Assembly: GCA_959020035.1 (NCBI GenBank)
Contig: CAUEQX010000044.1
Coordinates: forward strand, 1 to 13,406
Direction: 5' to 3'
Origin: an uncultured Collinsella sp.
Lineage (GTDB): Bacteria > Actinomycetota > Coriobacteriia > Coriobacteriales > Coriobacteriaceae
DNA length: 13,406 nt
Position numbers and translations under genes: made by a program. This document shows positions 12,060 to 13,406 of this stretch, piece after piece. Each line of letters opens with the position of its first letter. The stretch's first letter is position 1. A model generated the notes under the pieces. It ran no database searches. It saw only the letters and a list, made by a program, of their open reading frames with translations, and was not told where the DNA came from.

Positions 12060-12974
12060 ATGCAGATCAACAAGGTCGCCTTTATCGGCAAGGGCGGCGT
12101 CGGCCTGCTCTACGGCAGCATGATCGCCCGGGCGCTCGGCAACGACGCCGTCGAATACGTCATGGATGATGCCCGTTTTGAGCGCCATGCGAACGACGCG
12201 CTCACCGTCAACGGCAAGCCCTGCGATCTCACGTCCGTCCGCGCCAGCGAGGCAGCGCCCGCCGATCTGGTCATCCTGACGGTCAAGACCACCGGTCTCG
12301 ACCAAGCACTCAAGACTATGGAGCGTGTCGTGGGACCCAACACGCTCATCGCCTCGCTGTGCAACGGCATTACGAGCGAGCAAAAGATTGCCGAGCGCTT
12401 TGGCTGGGAGCACACCGTCCTGGGTATCTGCCAAGGCATGGACGCCGTGTTCCTCAACGGAGAGCTCACCTTTACCAATGCGGGCGAGATTCGCTTTGGC
12501 GCGGCAGCGGGCACCAAGCCCGCAACCGTTACCGCTATCGACGAGCTCTACACGCGCTGCGGCATCGCCCATACCGTCGAGAGCGACATTGCGCACCGCA
12601 TGTGGGCCAAACTCATGCTCAACGACGGCATCAACCAGACCTGCATGGCCTACGGCGGGACCTACGGAAGCGCCACGGAGCCGGGCTCCGAGCAGCGCCG
12701 CTGTTTTGTCTCCGCCATGCGCGAGACGCTTGCGGTTGCCAACGCCGAGGGCGTTGAGCTGACCGAGGCAGACCTGACGCAAATGGTGCACCTCATCGAG
12801 GGAATCGACCCCGTCGGTATGCCCTCGATGGCTCAAGACCGCATCGCAAGGCGCAAAACCGAGGTTGATGAGTTCGCGGGCACCATCTGCCGCCTCGCAG
12901 CCAAACACGATATCCAGGCACCGCAAAACGAGTGGCTCTATTGGCGCATCCGCGATATCGAGAAAAGCTGGTAG
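12060..12974 (+). CDS. panE: Ketopantoate reductase family protein (PanE/ApbA, 2-dehydropantoate 2-reductase)
   Basis: 304 residues. I chose the ATG at 12060 because GGGGAG lies 9 nt upstream; the ATG at 12051 directly abuts that SD. The N-terminal Rossmann motif is IGKGGVG (9-15). 'LVILTVKTTGLDQAL' (70-84) and 'SLCNGITSEQKI' (99-110) match the family's NADPH domain. The helical C-terminal domain holds K184 in 'WAKLMLNDGIN' and E268 in 'RKTEVDEFAG', which correspond to the catalytic lysine and glutamate. PanE reduces ketopantoate to pantoate for coenzyme A synthesis, using NADPH in the cytoplasm. Many genomes carry PanE-like paralogues acting on other 2-keto acids, and no other pantothenate gene is nearby, so the exact substrate is uncertain. 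Confidence 0.88.
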   Translation: MQINKVAFIGKGGVGLLYGSMIARALGNDAVEYVMDDARFERHANDALTVNGKPCDLTSVRASEAAPADLVILTVKTTGLDQALKTMERVVGPNTLIASLCNGITSEQKIAERFGWEHTVLGICQGMDAVFLNGELTFTNAGEIRFGAAAGTKPATVTAIDELYTRCGIAHTVESDIAHRMWAKLMLNDGINQTCMAYGGTYGSATEPGSEQRRCFVSAMRETLAVANAEGVELTEADLTQMVHLIEGIDPVGMPSMAQDRIARRKTEVDEFAGTICRLAAKHDIQAPQNEWLYWRIRDIEKSW

Positions 12975-13011
12975 CGCCGACGCGCCGCATTCAACAGCCT
13001 TAACAGCAAAA

Positions 13012-13042
13012 CCGCCGCAAGGGAACCTTTCCCCTGCGGCGG
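13012..13042. terminator. Convergent terminator between PanE-family gene and small membrane protein
   Basis: CCGCCGCA (13012-13019) pairs perfectly with TGCGGCGG (13035-13042) around a 15-nt loop that can add a GGG/CCC pair. On the - strand the stem is followed by TTTT; on the + strand by CCTTCATCTTC, a poor U-run. It should end the - strand gene efficiently and the + strand gene less so. Confidence 0.7.
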
Positions 13043-13083
13043 CCTTCATCTTCGTCTATGACCGGCGGCCGATCTCACAACAG

Positions 13084-13290
13084 TTAGCGTTGCGACCCCG
13101 GCACCTCGTCCTCATCGTCGCGGCAAAGAACCACGCCTGCGCTTCCCAGCAGCGTGGCCGCGATCAGCGCGCCGACCACAATAGAGGCAGCCCCACAAGA
13201 CCCCTGCACACCTGCGACGAGCGCGGCCGTAGGACCAAGGCAACCAAGCGTCAATGCAATGGCGGCAACGGCGATATCTCGAGCGTTCAC
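13084..13290 (-). CDS. Small two-helix membrane protein, unknown function
   Basis: 68 residues from a GTG with GGAGG about 10 nt upstream. Residues about 5-26 (DIAVAAIALTLGCLGPTAALVA) and 33-55 (GAASIVVGALIAATLLGSAGVVL) are hydrophobic helices joined by a short loop with one cysteine. The tail CRDDEDEVPGSQR is acidic. There is no signal cleavage site and no recognised domain. The start overlaps the stop of a 13-codon frame (GTGA), and the leader can fold into competing hairpins. I see no clue to its role; it could also be an orphan ORF, but the SD, two clear helices and a terminator downstream support a real gene. Confidence 0.6.
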   Translation of the reverse strand: MNARDIAVAAIALTLGCLGPTAALVAGVQGSCGAASIVVGALIAATLLGSAGVVLCRDDEDEVPGSQR

Positions 13291-13380
13291 AAGACCACTT
13301 CCTCCACGAGAAAGCCCTTATTTCTCATGAACTAGTGTGCCCCGCATCCATACGCCCAGCGTACCGCCACGGTAAGGGCT
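13287..13380 (-). promoter_or_regulatory. Structured leader with mutually exclusive hairpins
   Basis: On the - strand AGCCCTTA (13380-13373) can pair with TAAGGGCT (13320-13313), enclosing small stems CCG-TGG-CGG and TACGC-TGG-GCGTA. TAAGGGC is also the loop of a second hairpin, GAGAAA...TTTCTC (13326-13308), just before the SD, so the two folds compete. A 13-codon frame (13328-13287) ends in the GTGA overlap with the membrane-protein start. This is suggestive of a regulated leader, but no known riboswitch class is recognised. Confidence 0.35.
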
Positions 13381-13406
13381 CTGTTAACTCGAACGCACAT
13401 AAAGAA

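Noticed and set aside
12039..13049. Long - strand open frame (336 codons) opposite the PanE-family gene
   Set aside because: It runs through two terminators and is antisense to a complete enzyme with catalytic residues in place.
13332..13400. 22-codon - strand frame at the window end
   Set aside because: Its upstream part is cut off by the window edge, so no SD can be judged; it may be the end of a longer frame or a chance ORF.

Overview
This window looks like chromosomal DNA from a Coriobacteriia member, most likely Collinsella or a close relative. The reasons are the moderately high GC content, strong Shine-Dalgarno sites with frequent GTG and TTG starts, a sortase-anchored surface protein, a DUF3793-flavodoxin pair, and a fermentative gut-anaerobe gene set. 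The genus is an inference from gene content; no marker gene is present.

Layout, left to right. (1) The 3' end of a YolD-like gene on the + strand converges on a large secreted, cell-wall-anchored beta-propeller-like protein on the - strand; the two stop codons share one CTAG. (2) A roughly 270-bp AT-rich intergenic stretch holds a perfect palindrome and other repeats. (3) A small membrane-anchored heavy-metal-binding (HMA) protein on the - strand has a CsoR-type GGGG/CCCC palindrome just upstream. It is divergent from a + strand DUF3793-flavodoxin pair. (4) A bidirectional terminator separates that pair from a - strand polar amino-acid ABC transporter operon, transcribed as binding lipoprotein, permease, ATPase. 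The permease carries an extra extracytoplasmic domain. (5) Upstream on the - strand lie endonuclease IV (nfo), a Gfo/Idh/MocA oxidoreductase and an aldo/keto reductase with a 2x[4Fe-4S] ferredoxin-like tail. (6) On the + strand follow a short fragment resembling the C-terminus of a cyclase-family protein, a terminator, and a ketopantoate reductase (PanE family). (7) A small two-helix membrane protein on the - strand, with a structured leader, closes the window.

The signal least explained by the genes is a pair of 90-bp intergenic elements (9145-9234 and 10312-10401). They have identical length and orientation, each contains a 63-nt hairpin, and each sits directly before the Shine-Dalgarno site of a - strand gene. 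Their stems differ in sequence but keep pairing, partly through G-U wobbles that work only in the - strand RNA. This suggests a structured RNA leader family, or a mobile repeat that behaves like one. Other points worth a second look are the permease fusion, the Cys-rich insert in the DUF3793 protein, the helical insert within the surface protein's propeller, the putative CsoR operator, and mutually exclusive hairpins before the last gene.
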